Source: Ursus arctos (taxonomy: Eukaryota > Chordata > Mammalia > Carnivora > Ursidae). From it: a stretch of DNA of 64,000 nucleotides. The stretch covers positions 33,263,718-33,327,717 of the forward strand of contig NW_026622974.1 in the NCBI RefSeq assembly GCF_023065955.2. Direction: 5' to 3'. Each line of letters begins with the position of its first letter. Position 1 is the first letter of the stretch. Below are positions 11,740 through 22,950 of this stretch, one piece after another. The position numbers and the translations under genes are program-made. The notes below the pieces were generated by a model. It was not told the DNA's origin and ran no database searches. It worked only from the letters and a program-made list of their open reading frames with translations.

Positions 11740-11957
11740 GAGGCACCTGTGTGTCTCAGTTGGTTAAGCAACAGCCTGCTGCTCAGGTCATGATCCTGGA
11801 ATTCCAGGATCAATTTCCGTATCAAGCTCCCTGCTCAGTGGGGAATCTGCTTCTCCCTCTAACCCTCCCTCCTCTCGTGCTTTCTCTCTCTCTCTCTCTC
11901 TCTCTCTCGTTCTTTCAAACAAATAAATAAATGAATAAAAAGAATCTTTAAAAAAAT
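11740..11957 (+). mobile_element. SINEC carnivore SINE
   Basis: Head AGGCACCTGTGTGTCTCAGT, B-box region, CT run at about 11883-11909 and an AAATAAATAAATG tail. A perfect 15-bp duplication AAAATTGTTGCTTTA flanks it at 11725-11739 and 11958-11972. It lies inside the L1 fragment, so it is younger than that L1. Confidence 0.96.
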
Positions 11958-12980
11958 AAAATTGTTGCTTTATACAGTTCTCTTTTAAATCAGATAAAAA
12001 ACTGAGTTAAAACAAAAGATACATTTAAACTGTTTTTATCTTTATCTATGTAGTGACATTTCCTAGCATTCTTTATATCTTCATGTGGAATTGAGTTACT
12101 GTTTTGGTGTCCTTTCATTTCAACCTGATAATGCTAGTGATGACTTCTCTCAGTTTTTGTTTACCAAGGAATGTCTTAACTTCTCTTCCATTATTGAAGG
12201 ATAGTTTTGTTGGATATAGAATCCATGTTTGACAGGTTTTTTTTTTCTTTTATCCTTTTAAGTATGTAAGCCCGTTGTCTTTTGGCCTCAGTGGTTCCTG
12301 ATGAAAACTCAGGTGTTAGTCTTATTAGGCATCCCCTATGTGTGACAAGTTATTTTCTTGCTGTTTTCAAGATTGTCTTTGTCTTAGGTTTTCAACAGTT
12401 TGATTACAATGTGCTTGGTGTGGATCTCTGAGGTTTTCCTACTTGGAATTTTTTGAGCTCCTTGGATATGTAGAAAAATGCTTTTCATCAAGTTTTGGAA
12501 GTTTTTGGTCATTATTTTTTCCAAAGTATTTCTCCTGCTTCCTTCTCTTTCTCCAATCCTTCTAGGAGTCCCATGATATATATGTTGTTGCCCTGGATGG
12601 TGTCCCACCAGTCTTCTAGGCTCTGTTCATTTCTTTTTATTTCTACTTTTTGTTCCTTAGAGTGGATAATCTCATAATCTCAACTGATTTACTTTAAAGT
12701 TTATTAATGCTTTCTTCTGTTATCTCAAATCTGCTATCGAGTCCCTCTAGTGAATTTCTAAATTTCAGTTATTATATTTTCAGCCCCTTAGTTTTTATTT
12801 AGTTCTTTTTTTTTGTTATCATTTCTATATTTAAATTGATGTTCTCTATTTGGTAAGGCCTATTCTCACACTTTCTTTAGTTCTTTAGACATGGTTTTCT
12901 GCAACATACTGAACATAATTACAATAGCTGATTGAAAGTCTTAGTGTATTGTCTGGGTTTCCTCAGGCACTTTCTATTGA

Positions 12981-13014
<34 letters not shown>

Positions 13015-13015
13015 C
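12981..13015. repeat. (TG)n(CG)n microsatellite
   Basis: About 14 TG units run into a short GCGCGC tail inside the L1 fragment. It is likely length-polymorphic. Confidence 0.95.
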
Positions 13016-13400
13016 ACCATACCTTCTTGTTTCTTTGCATGCCTTGTAATCTTTTGTTGAAAACCAGACATTTTTAATATTATAATGAGGCAACTGTGGA
13101 AATCAAATTTTCAACTCTCCCCAGATTTATTGTTGTTACTTTTTATTATAGTTGTTATTTGGTGACTTTTGTAAACTAATTTTGTAAATTCTATGTTTTT
13201 TGTTGTATTTGACCCTGAAAGTCTCTTCTAAAGTCTGTGTTCTGTTAGCTAGTTCTTTTACAGAGAGTTCCTTAAATTGCTATAGCCAAAAGCAAATAAG
13301 CAAAAAAATCTCCCTGTCTTTGCAATTTGACTCTGGGTTGGGAAATTCCTTCTCACCTTTAATGCTTAACTAGACTGTTTTAATTCTGCCTTGGCATTTA

Positions 13401-14719
13401 TTTCCTACTTCTGCAGAGCCTCAAGGTCAGCAGAAAGTGAGAGCTTAAGACCTTATGAGATCTTTTCTGAGCATATCCACAGGTCTGAGCATGTGTGTGG
13501 ACTTCTGTATTCCCAAGAGTATGCTGGAACTTTTCAAAGCCCCTTTTGTACATTTCATTCCCCAGCCTTTCCCTTCAAGCTCCTTGGCTAGTCCGTGATG
13601 GTCCTTGACAGTCCCAATTGTCACCTATTGCTTTGGGCAGCAGAGTCCAAAATATGGGCCTGCAAATGTTTTTTGAAATGTCCCCAGGAAGCAACTTTAA
13701 CACTGGGTCAGTTTCAAATTAAGCAAAGTAAATCAAATTTTTTAAGCTGGTTCTCCGGGGAGCCACTAGAAAGGTTTAAGGAAATAATTATAATTCTTTG
13801 CGAATGAGATCCATTCTTCTCCCTCTCGTATTGGGAATGCAGACTGTTATTTGCATGGCTTTACCACTGAACAGAGGAGAGGGGAATGAGAATGGGGCAA
13901 GTTAAAATGCCACAAATTTCACTATTTTTACTGAAAACCAGCTGTTTTCCTTGAATAGATGCTATTCATGTTGCTACAGGTCCCAGTGTTCCAAATAAGT
14001 TGATTCTGACAGTGTTTGTGCTTTTTTATGGAGTAGTAGAATTTGGAACTTCTTCTTCTGCCCTTTTTCACTGACATCACTCCACATGCAAGATTTTTGA
14101 TGTTATCACTAACTGCTCCATTTCTGAAAATTATGCTGTTGGGAGGGAAGCAAGCCAAATTACTGGAAACTCAACATACCAACAAACAATTTGAGGAACT
14201 CACAAATCTCCCACTTGTTCAAAATATTTTTCAAGAAATCATTTTTTTTGAAGATGATAAATAGGTTATCTAAAGAATATATTTGATGTACTCTTTCTTA
14301 TCATCATTTTAAATGTTAAATGTTGTTTTGTCCTTTCATTAATATGTACTTTATGAATGTATTCATGTATGTTTATTTTTTGAATATTTTCAATGACAGT
14401 GTAACCAAAATATAATCCATATGGGAACTTTTTAGTTTACATTAATTACTTTTTAATCTCTCTCAAAGTCATTTTTGGTTTCACTTATTTCAAAATTTGG
14501 AAGATTCACAGAACGTTTTCAGGTTGACCAATTTGCCAAATTATAAATTCATAATCACCAAAATTTGCTTTAAGTGTTTCAAAGTTTTACAGATATTTAG
14601 CTCAGATAGAGTGGTTTTGACAGCCTTTTAATGTATTAGCAAAACTTTAATCAGTTAGTTTTCATTATGTATTCAAAATATCTTTTAAGCATTATTTAAT
14701 TTGACCATATCCATGTCCT
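13401..14719. other. Unassigned DNA
   Basis: No recognised repeat or gene. Open frames of 66-76 codons overlap on both strands without a familiar domain. Confidence 0.45.
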
Positions 14720-14940
14720 AGCTCTCTCTGCTTCTGCACCTACAGGAATATGCAGCAGAGAGAGGGATTCTTTGGTACAGCAAGTATTTTAAGAGAAATA
14801 AGGTAAAAGGGGTAGAAGTCATAGGGGTAAGTTGAACAGAGCAAACAGAGAAGACCCTCCAAGGAGATGCATGTTAATGGAGGCTTAGAAGATATGAGGA
14901 AGAGGTGGTCATGCAAAGTGTTTGGAGAACTACCTTCTAT
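14720..14940 (-). mobile_element. L2 LINE remnant
   Basis: The plus strand resembles antisense L2 (GCAAACAGAGAAGACCCTCC, AAGGAGATGCATGTTAATGG, TTAGAAGATATGAGGAAGAG). It corresponds to the part reading GGTCAGGGAAGGCC, GAGGTGACATTTGAGC in better-preserved copies. The match is diverged. Confidence 0.5.
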
Positions 14941-17900
14941 TAGAAGGAATAGCATATTGTGTTTTCAAAGACCTAAAGCAGGAAAGATCCTGGTGTTTTT
15001 TGTAAGATGAGAAGACCAGTGATTGCTACATAATGCTTTGCATATGCAAATACTACATATGTCTCATTGCATGCAACTATACATACAATTACAGTTGATT
15101 CTTGTTATTTAAGGATCCTGTATTTGTTAATTTCCCTACTCACTGAAATTTATTTGTTCTGTCAAGTAATACTCATGGCACTTTCATGGTCATTCATAGA
15201 CGTGCACAGAGTAGTGAAAGTTGAGTTGCCTAAGGTGCACATCTCCAGCTGAGGTCAAAGTGACACCCTTCCTTTTTATTTCATCTCTCCTGTGGTAAAT
15301 AAGTGTCCTTTTTGTGATCTATTTAGTGTTACATTTGAGGTTTTTTTTTTTTCATTTTTATGCTTTTTGTTGAAAGATTTTGCTGTTTAAAATGGTTCCT
15401 CAAGTGTAGCTTTGAAGTACTGTCTAGTGTTCTAAGTACAAGAAGGCTGTGTTATGTCTTATGGAGAAAATATGTGTGTTCGATAACTTTCATTCAGGCA
15501 TGAGTTATAGTGCTATTGACCATGAATTCAATTTTAATGAATCAATACATTGTAAATGAGGTGTCTTTAAACAGAAACACACATCAAACAAGGTTACGCA
15601 CTGATCAATTGATCAAAATGTGACCAGAGGCTTACAGGAACCTAACCCTATATTTCCTCTCAGAGCAATGATTTAGTTTTTGCTAGTTTGGCGTTTCTAG
15701 AAACTTTATATATAGAGTATGGCTACAGTAGATGAGAAGATTCGATTTTACTATAGCGCATGTTGATGCTTTTACAACTACTCAGAAAGATAGGAGCTTT
15801 ATTTGTCTATCTGCTCCCAGTCTCTAACATTGTACCTGCCCCAGAGGTGGGGTTTGAAAAGTATTTATTTTAGTGCACAAAAGAATGGACCATCACTGCA
15901 CATCATATTCAATCATTTGTACTGTGTTTGCTTTGCATACTGCTAATCCAATTCGGTTTTTATCCTAGAACAATACTTCAGCAACCCTACAATACGGAAA
16001 CTGATTTAGCTTCGTTGCCTCATTGAAAAATGAGCGCATTTATGGATTTTTAAATCAAGGCTATTACCAAAGTTTTGATGTCTGCTGTATAATCCAACAT
16101 GCTTTTGATTGTTACAAAAGTACCTTCTCTAACTAAAAGCGATAGGCTTGAAACTACACTGGATACATGTTGGTGTGCGTAGAGTGGAAGGGGCACTTCT
16201 GAAACAGGTAGCACAAGGGAATAAATCATGATCTCATGTCTTTTTAGCCAATATTTTCTCTCAACGTTTATCAGTCACTCAAAAGATTATATACACCTCA
16301 GAGTGTTTTGCTGAATTGTTAACAGAAAAGATTTATATACGTTTTAGACTGATGATAAGTTGAAGCTAATTAAATTGAGGATTCAACTGAAGTGACCCGC
16401 TAGTGATTTGTTTTTGTGGCTTTTGTTTTACATTTGTGAAAATGTGCCATTGATCATATGTCATGAACTGAGTTATCATTAACTAAGTATATATCTTTCA
16501 CATTCTTATTTTCATCTATACCTCAGAGAGTTTTATGTGGGACTTCCTTTTTCACACCTGGAATTACAAAGATAGATGAACTTGTCGGGCTCAGAGTAGT
16601 GGGGGGGGGGGGCAAGTTCCCTCAATTATTTTATCACAGGAAAATTGTAAGGCAATCTCACTGTGTTTAAGGGTCTCTAATTTTCTTTTCAAGGAAGAGA
16701 CTTTGCCAGTCTAATCCAAATTTACAAGGAAAATGTAAGGTCTTATTTTAACATTATCTTGTCACAAGTGATTTACCAATTTGGCCATATTTGAAGTGAA
16801 ACAATTTGTAATGCTGGTCTCTAAAGTCTGAAGAAAATTTAGTATAAGAAAAGCTTTGACTTCTTTTGAAAAGTAAATATTTTTCTACAAAATAGCTGAG
16901 AGAGGCTAATTAATATATTAATTAGCCTTTCCCTGAATTTCATGCAAATATTGGCAAGACAGTATTCACGCTGAGAGTAACTATGATATAAATATTAAGG
17001 TTGAACCATGTGAACTGCTAATATTTGAGCATTTTTGATATACAAAATGGCAATGTCATGTGATTCCACTTAATATGATACCACTTTCTAAACAATCAGT
17101 ATTGTTACGTTTTATCTATTTTGGATATTGACAACAAATGTTTGAAGACATCAGTGAGATATCTAGAGGAACTGCCTGTTAATTTGTGGCTATTTAAAAT
17201 ATTGATTATTACTGAAATAACCACAATTGCTAACAAAGAGCTTAAGGTATCGCCTTCCTAAACATTTTGAGTTTTCACTATATGGCAGGCGTTTGAATAA
17301 CTGCTTCTGGACTATCTCATGCACATTAAGAGAAAGCAGACTAAAATTCACTTTCTCAAGTTAGAGTCAAAAGGGAAATTCACTACTCAATATTCCAAAG
17401 TTCTAAGAAGCTAAACTAGTCATCTTTAAGATAAGCTGCTACTCTAATTATCCCTATCATATTTCTACCTGAGAAAATTTATTGTGTTTTCACTATGCAT
17501 GTCGTAAAAAATATATTGTAGAGATACCTGGCTAAAAGTGTAGTAGGAGACTAAATTTGCAACGGAAACTCCTAAATAGAAGGTGCAGAGAGTATTTCAC
17601 AATTTTTTTTCTAATTAAATGCCTTCGTAAGTTTGAATTTGGAATATAATGCACTTGCAGTCAGGCAGATTTCGAATTTAGCTGCTTTAGGAATTATTCA
17701 TTCTATTCCACTTTGTTAAAGTATCGTTTATTGTATACTTTAAAGGATATTTTCAATAACTTGATTCCATTGACTCATATTTTTATGTATTTACAAATCA
17801 AAATAGTTGTAATCAACATAATTACCATATGTCTTCTATATAAATGTATTTCTAAGTGTTACAGGATAACTGTATTTTATGTCTTTATATCCTACTGTTT

Positions 17901-18985
17901 TATATTGGAAAATTTCATGTTGAAAGTATGTTGTTTTATGCACAGTAGGAAGTAAAACTGCTTTCGTTCACCGATAAAACTTCCTCTGGAAAAGCAGTAA
18001 AGAAACATATTTTCAGAAACTTTCAAGGCATATATTCGTGGTTTGTGTTCAACAACTGGAAAATGATTTATAAATGATAATGTTACTTAATATCTTGCAG
18101 GCGGGATCTTCAAACTTAGAGAAATAAACCATCTGATTTGGTACCCACAGTTTTTTAGTTTCCAAAAAGTGAGACAAGGTATACTAAAAATATATAATTT
18201 ATAACTTTATTGTAATTACTTTACCTTTCCAAGTCTGTGTCTTCTAGTGATTCCTGTTTCATTAATATTATAATAATTAGCTCCCATGCAGAATTCAAGT
18301 CTCTAGAAACCTCATTTTCTGGAATTCCACTGAGAATCTAAACATTAACAAACAAGACCTCTGATAGCCATGTTAGAGGCTCTAAATTCCATACACCCCA
18401 AACCCATGTATTTTGTACAGGGGCTATTTCAGACCTGCACTCAGACCTGATAGATATACATTTTAGCCTCAAGTTTAATAACTTGGTTATTTATTTTCCA
18501 AGACAACAAAAAATTAGAAATAATCTTGGAAGTGGAAACAGGAACAAGACACAATGAAAGCCGTGATAGTGGATCTGAGAAATAGTATATAGGGAAATGC
18601 AAATCAAAGCACAAACCAGGGTAACCCTCTCACAAACCAGACCAAACAATAGCAACAACAGCAAAAGAAACAATACCAACAACAAGAACCACAGAAATGT
18701 AATTTAGGATCCTTTAGTTCAGGGGAAAACTTCTGTCCTTTAATCAGTTTCTGCAAGTATCGCACTATAATAACTGCTGTTTATAATTATGATACAAGAT
18801 GTTAAACATGATTTAAATCAAGTTCAAATGAATTCATATATTCCAATTTATTATTAGAATAATATAACAGGAACTCTGGAATTCTTAATTATCCAAAATT
18901 TTATGAGAACTTCCTATAATCATGAAATCACCTTACACTGCTCATTAATGTGACACATAAAGGGGGGCCAAAAATAGAAAAGGAA
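14941..18985. other. Repeat-poor AT-rich stretch, no gene seen
   Basis: Four kilobases in which I recognise no SINE, L1 or LTR, unlike most of the window. It contains a 12-base G run (16601-16612), a perfect palindrome (16903-16928), and a weak MIR-like patch near 17262-17330. The region around 18485-18690 is A-rich with CAA/ACA repeats. No open frame exceeds 80 codons. Confidence 0.5.
16903..16928. promoter_or_regulatory. Perfect 26-bp palindrome of paired TAATTA motifs
   Basis: Each half reads AGGCTAATTAATA outward to inward, and the two halves are exact inverted complements. Each arm carries a TAATTA core, the binding motif of many homeodomain proteins. The next flanking bases on either side do not pair. 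A regulatory role is inferred only from the motif. Confidence 0.4.
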
Positions 18986-19045
18986 TCATCATCTCTCGAG
19001 TGTCTACTCTGGGCCAGTACTCTGCTAGGCTAAAATATATTTATT
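18986..19045 (-). mobile_element. MIR-like fragment
   Basis: CGAGTGTCTACTCTGGGCCA followed by GTACTCTGCTAGGC resembles the antisense MIR core with the usual spacing. Confidence 0.55.
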
Positions 19046-19547
19046 TAATAAAAATATTTTCTTCCCAATTAGTCCAGGAAACGTGCAAAAGAAAATTAGA
19101 GGGTAAACTGGAGACACATATCATGGAATATACTCTCAAAGGGTCTTGAACAGTAGGCATTCCAGCAACTCTCACCAGGCAGGAGCAGTGAGCGGATTAC
19201 GTGAAACTTACCAGAATGTCACATCTGAGCGTCATGGCAAGCTCATGTTGGGTCCAGCCTGGGATAATATGCTGGAAAGGCTCAATTTATGAAGGAAGGA
19301 AGGGGTCTTCAATGAAGCAGAAATGTGCATTATACAGCTTGTTAACTAGACTGTCACTAAGTACCCAACTAACTTACAGTTTCAAGTAAAGGGGAATCTT
19401 CCAATGCAGTTCTGTTGAATGTTAAGTGTAACGAGGAAAAGTGTAAAGTCTTCCCCCATAATTATATATACTGCATTTTATTGTGAGTGTCCAAGATGCA
19501 GACGAAAAGGGAATAGCAATTATAACTACTTTTGTTTGGCCCTTTCT

Positions 19548-19720
19548 GGATATCAAGCACTGTGCTAAGCACTTTAAGCTCATGACTTGATTTTACCCAT
19601 AAAGTAAGGGGTAAAATTTTATCTCCATTTTACAAATAAAGAAGCAAAAGAATAGAGAGATTACATAGCTTTTCCAAAGATGGAGTAGAGTGGGCAGTGT
19701 GACTCTAGACCCCATGCTGT
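19548..19720 (-). mobile_element. MIR SINE remnant
   Basis: Antisense MIR order: ATCAAGCACTGTGCTAAGCA, CTTTAAGCTCATGACTTGA, TATCTCCATTTTACAAATAA, AGAGAGATTACATAGCTTTT and a diverged 3' part. Confidence 0.85.
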
Positions 19721-22279
19721 TAAGAGCATCCTCAATTTATTTGGCCAGTGGCATTTTGTTCACATAAAAATCACTAACATTTCTAAGAGTAACTGTGTGT
19801 GGAAAGACATTTAAGAACCGTTGGGCTAACTTGTGAACAAGTCCGGATGAGAAACCGCACTGCTCATCTTTGTGTTTCTAGTGCCGTAAGTAGTACTTAG
19901 CACAAAGTAGTTAATTAAAATCTAGCCAGAATCTGGCCACTAGACCTATGTCTTTCAACATGTGACGTAATGACATTTGTCGCAAATACAAGATGATTTA
20001 GCTCTTGACATTGAACTGTACCTGCTGTTAAGGGAAAAAAATTACAATTTTTTTTAAATGAAGAAAAAAAACTAAAGCGTTTCAACATGGTACTAAAGCT
20101 AATAAAAACATGTCCAAGATTTCCAATGGTCACACCTAAGGCATGATATTTTTAGTATTTTGAAACATGATTTGTAAAAGCCAAGGATAACAAGATCGAT
20201 AAAATATATTGGCCTGGGGTACCAGTGTTCCAGTAGCATCATGTCGCTGTTAGGCTAGGCTGGGCCTATGTAGCAGTGTGAAAGTTTCCTTGAAACTCCA
20301 ATGACTTCAGATGATAAATATTTATTTCTTGTTCTCACACCTGCCCATTGTGGACATTCAAGGCTCTGCCTCACATGGCCCCACAGGAATCAAATCTGAG
20401 AGGTTCTACCATCCTCTAGCTGCCTCATCTGGAACATACAACCTTTCTGGTCACTACAGCAGAGAAGAGGACAGGCTGGATACTCCCACACAGGCTTCTC
20501 GCTGTCTCAGCTTGGAAGGGATGTACGTCAGTGTCACCTTCATTTTACTGGCTGGAAAGAGTCACACGCTTCTATGTAACTGCAGGAAGACTGGGAAATG
20601 TGAGAATAATTGGTGGGCGTTTTTGGTTAGTTCGTGTAACACCCTCTGCTTCAGGCGTGTGCCCATGTATTGATAAAATTTTCACTCATCTAAAAGCTAA
20701 ATTGAGGTCATATGCCTGGTCATAATTTAGAACCATATCCAAATGTTGTGACAGAATATGAAGTAATAGTTTTCCAGAGCCAAATACAACCAGCGAGTAG
20801 ATAAGGAATATGTGCCTATCCCAAGTTAAGACAGTCGGTCCTCCAGCATTTGAGAAATAGTCATACATCTATCAACAAACGGAATTTTGAAAATACTCTT
20901 TAGTAAGACGTTGTTCTGTTATTCCTGGGTCCACGTCTACCTAATGAAGCAAAAATATCTGATGGAGACACAAAATATTTTGCAGCTGTCTCACAGATAT
21001 GAAAGAGTTAATAGCAGTAATTGCAAATTAAATGTTATTTAAATTTTTCTAAATTGTTTTATAATTCTTTGGCCTGGGAACCAAATCTGTGGATCACAGA
21101 TGTCAAAATTTTGAGAAACAGTTCTAGAAACAGTGTGGTTAAGCTCCAGAGGGTCCTCAAAGCACTTAAATTAATTATATATGAGATTTTTGTGTGAATG
21201 GGCATGCTTTCTGGGAAGAGTCATTAATTTCTGAGAGAATTAAAGAACATCACTGACTTTAATCAACATTTAAGTATTAAATGAATAAATGAATACACAC
21301 AGGTGTTATTTAATTAAGAATTACATAAAATGTGAATTATATAAGATTAAACAATATTTTGGAGCTATTCAGGTTGCAAAGGACCACTCAGAGTGTCTTA
21401 GTACAGCAGTGTACTTGTACAAGAGGGTTTTTCTCAGTGAGTTTTGTCCTCTGAAACAAAGAAGAAGAGCAGGACCCCGCTGGATTTGAGTACTATGCGA
21501 AGAAAGGAAGCAGGAGAAATTGACAAGGAGCAAAATGGTTAAGATATTTACAAGTTTAAAACATTGCAATGTCCCCGAGTGTGTTATTTATATCCAGTAT
21601 ACAAAGGAGAAAGTACTAAAAAGACTTTGGAGACCCTGAGCACCAAATCAATGAGAAAGGAAGAGGCCTGCTCTTCTTACTTACATTTAGTATGGAGCAG
21701 GTCTGGAAAGCATTTCTTTGGCAGTATTTTAAAGAAATGATCAGAAGGCACTTAGTGTTGAATGAATAGTTTTAAAGTCTTCAGGAAACCTTAGATAAAG
21801 GGATTAGCTGGAGCTAGGAGTTAGAACACAGCTTTCTCATGGAATCAAGCACCTGGGCTTAAACTTTGCAATTTAAGTTTGAGGACTTTTCGGCCCCTTT
21901 CACCCTGGTTGTCACAGGCTGAAGAAAACGGTCTGGGCATTCAGGTACCCTGTTATTACCCCACATGAATTTGGGTCTAATATCCTAAGGTATTAGGAAC
22001 AAATGGTAATTTCAGAAGAACAGCCAACACATCAGTCACGTTTCCATTAAAAGAGCCTTATATTATTCTATTTGTATTGCATAGGCATATTGTCCAGGTG
22101 GATACTGGCTGTAGTTTAGATTGATTAGTTCACAGGTATCAAAACACTTTAAAGATGAACTCCCAATTTCTTACAGTGTTAGTCAACTATTTTTCTCAGT
22201 GTATCCTTTTCTGTTGTTTCCCCCAGTAGAGGTTACTTAAGAACAATCTTGATAAATATTCAACTTGATAAATATCCAT
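19721..22279. other. Unassigned AT-rich DNA
   Basis: No gene supported. The longest open frame (20311-20673 plus, 120 codons) has no recognised domain, and a second frame overlaps its end on the same strand. A tail-like patch at 19866-19918 (GTACTTAGCACAAAGTAGTT) may be another MIR or L2 end. Confidence 0.45.
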
Positions 22280-22950
22280 TCAATATTCAATGGGAAGTGT
22301 TTTAAATGGTATGGCAAAGGCATATTGGGGTTTTGAAGAACATGGGGAAGGAAGTGAATTCAGAAGAAAAAGAGAAGAGAAAAGATTTTATAAAGGAAAG
22401 ATATCTGGAGCATTTTGGAAGAAAAGCAAGATCTGGAAGGTAAAGATAAATAGTGAAAGCAAGGGAATTACAAATAGAATAGCGAAGTGTGAGACAACCG
22501 GATGTGTTCCATGAATGGTAGAAATTTCAGAGTCCTGTTAATGTATGCAGTGTATATGGGGTGGAGACACCGGAATGAAAACTGAGTTCATCTACCAATG
22601 TCATCTGGCAGAGCCAGATCATAAAGTCAGAGTGCCCTGAATGGCATGAGATAATCGTATTCAGGCCCTCGAACTATTCTGCTGGGCTAAATGGAAAGGG
22701 TGGAAGGGATGGGAGAAGAAAGGGGGCAAGAGGAAGGCTAAGGAGACTTTCCAGTGGTCTGAGGTTGAAGCTGATGGAGAGGAGAGGAGGGGTTTAGAGA
22801 TGCTAAGTGGGGAAGGAGGCAGGACTTTGTGATCTATGTGAAGTGGATGATGAGAGAAAGGCAAGAAAATTGAATGACTTCCAGATTTCTGTCTTAGGTG
22901 ATTGGGTTTCATTAACTGAGACAGAGAATGTAATCTGGCAAATAACATGT
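22280..22950 (-). mobile_element. L2 LINE remnant
   Basis: The plus strand follows antisense L2 over about 650 bp. Landmarks include TGGCAGAGCCAGATCATAAA, GTGGAAGGGATGGGAGAAGA, CTAAGGAGACTTTCCAGTGG, GAGGCAGGACTTTGTGATCT and AATGACTTCCAGATTTCTGT (the part where copies read GGATGACTCCAAGGTTT). The 95-codon minus-strand open frame at 22661-22948 is L2 sense sequence without an intact domain. Confidence 0.65.

Larger units (their letters stand above)
11525..13400 (-). mobile_element. Old L1 (L1M/HAL1-type) fragment, ORF1 region, split by a SINE
   Basis: Long T-rich antisense L1. Landmarks are GGAGACTACAGTTAGCATCT, GCCACAAATTACATCTTTAT, AGGAATGTCTTAACTTCTCT, TTTTGGCCTCAGTGGTTCCT, TTCAACAGTTTGATTACAAT, GGATGGTGTCCCACCAGTCT and TTGTTGAAAACCAGACATTT. 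A SINE occupies 11740-11957 and a (TG)n run 12981-13015. The part around 12080-12990 is the antisense of the same ORF1 region seen sense at 8370-9000. Open frames within it are broken. Confidence 0.85.

Noticed and set aside
18485..18690. L1-like phrase GGGAAATGCAAATCAAAG
   Set aside because: Only one short phrase matches L1; the surrounding CAA-rich sequence does not continue in L1 order.
20311..20673. 120-codon plus-strand open frame
   Set aside because: No domain, signal peptide or repeat was recognised, and a second 64-codon frame overlaps its end on the same strand. It is consistent with chance; no splice context could be identified.
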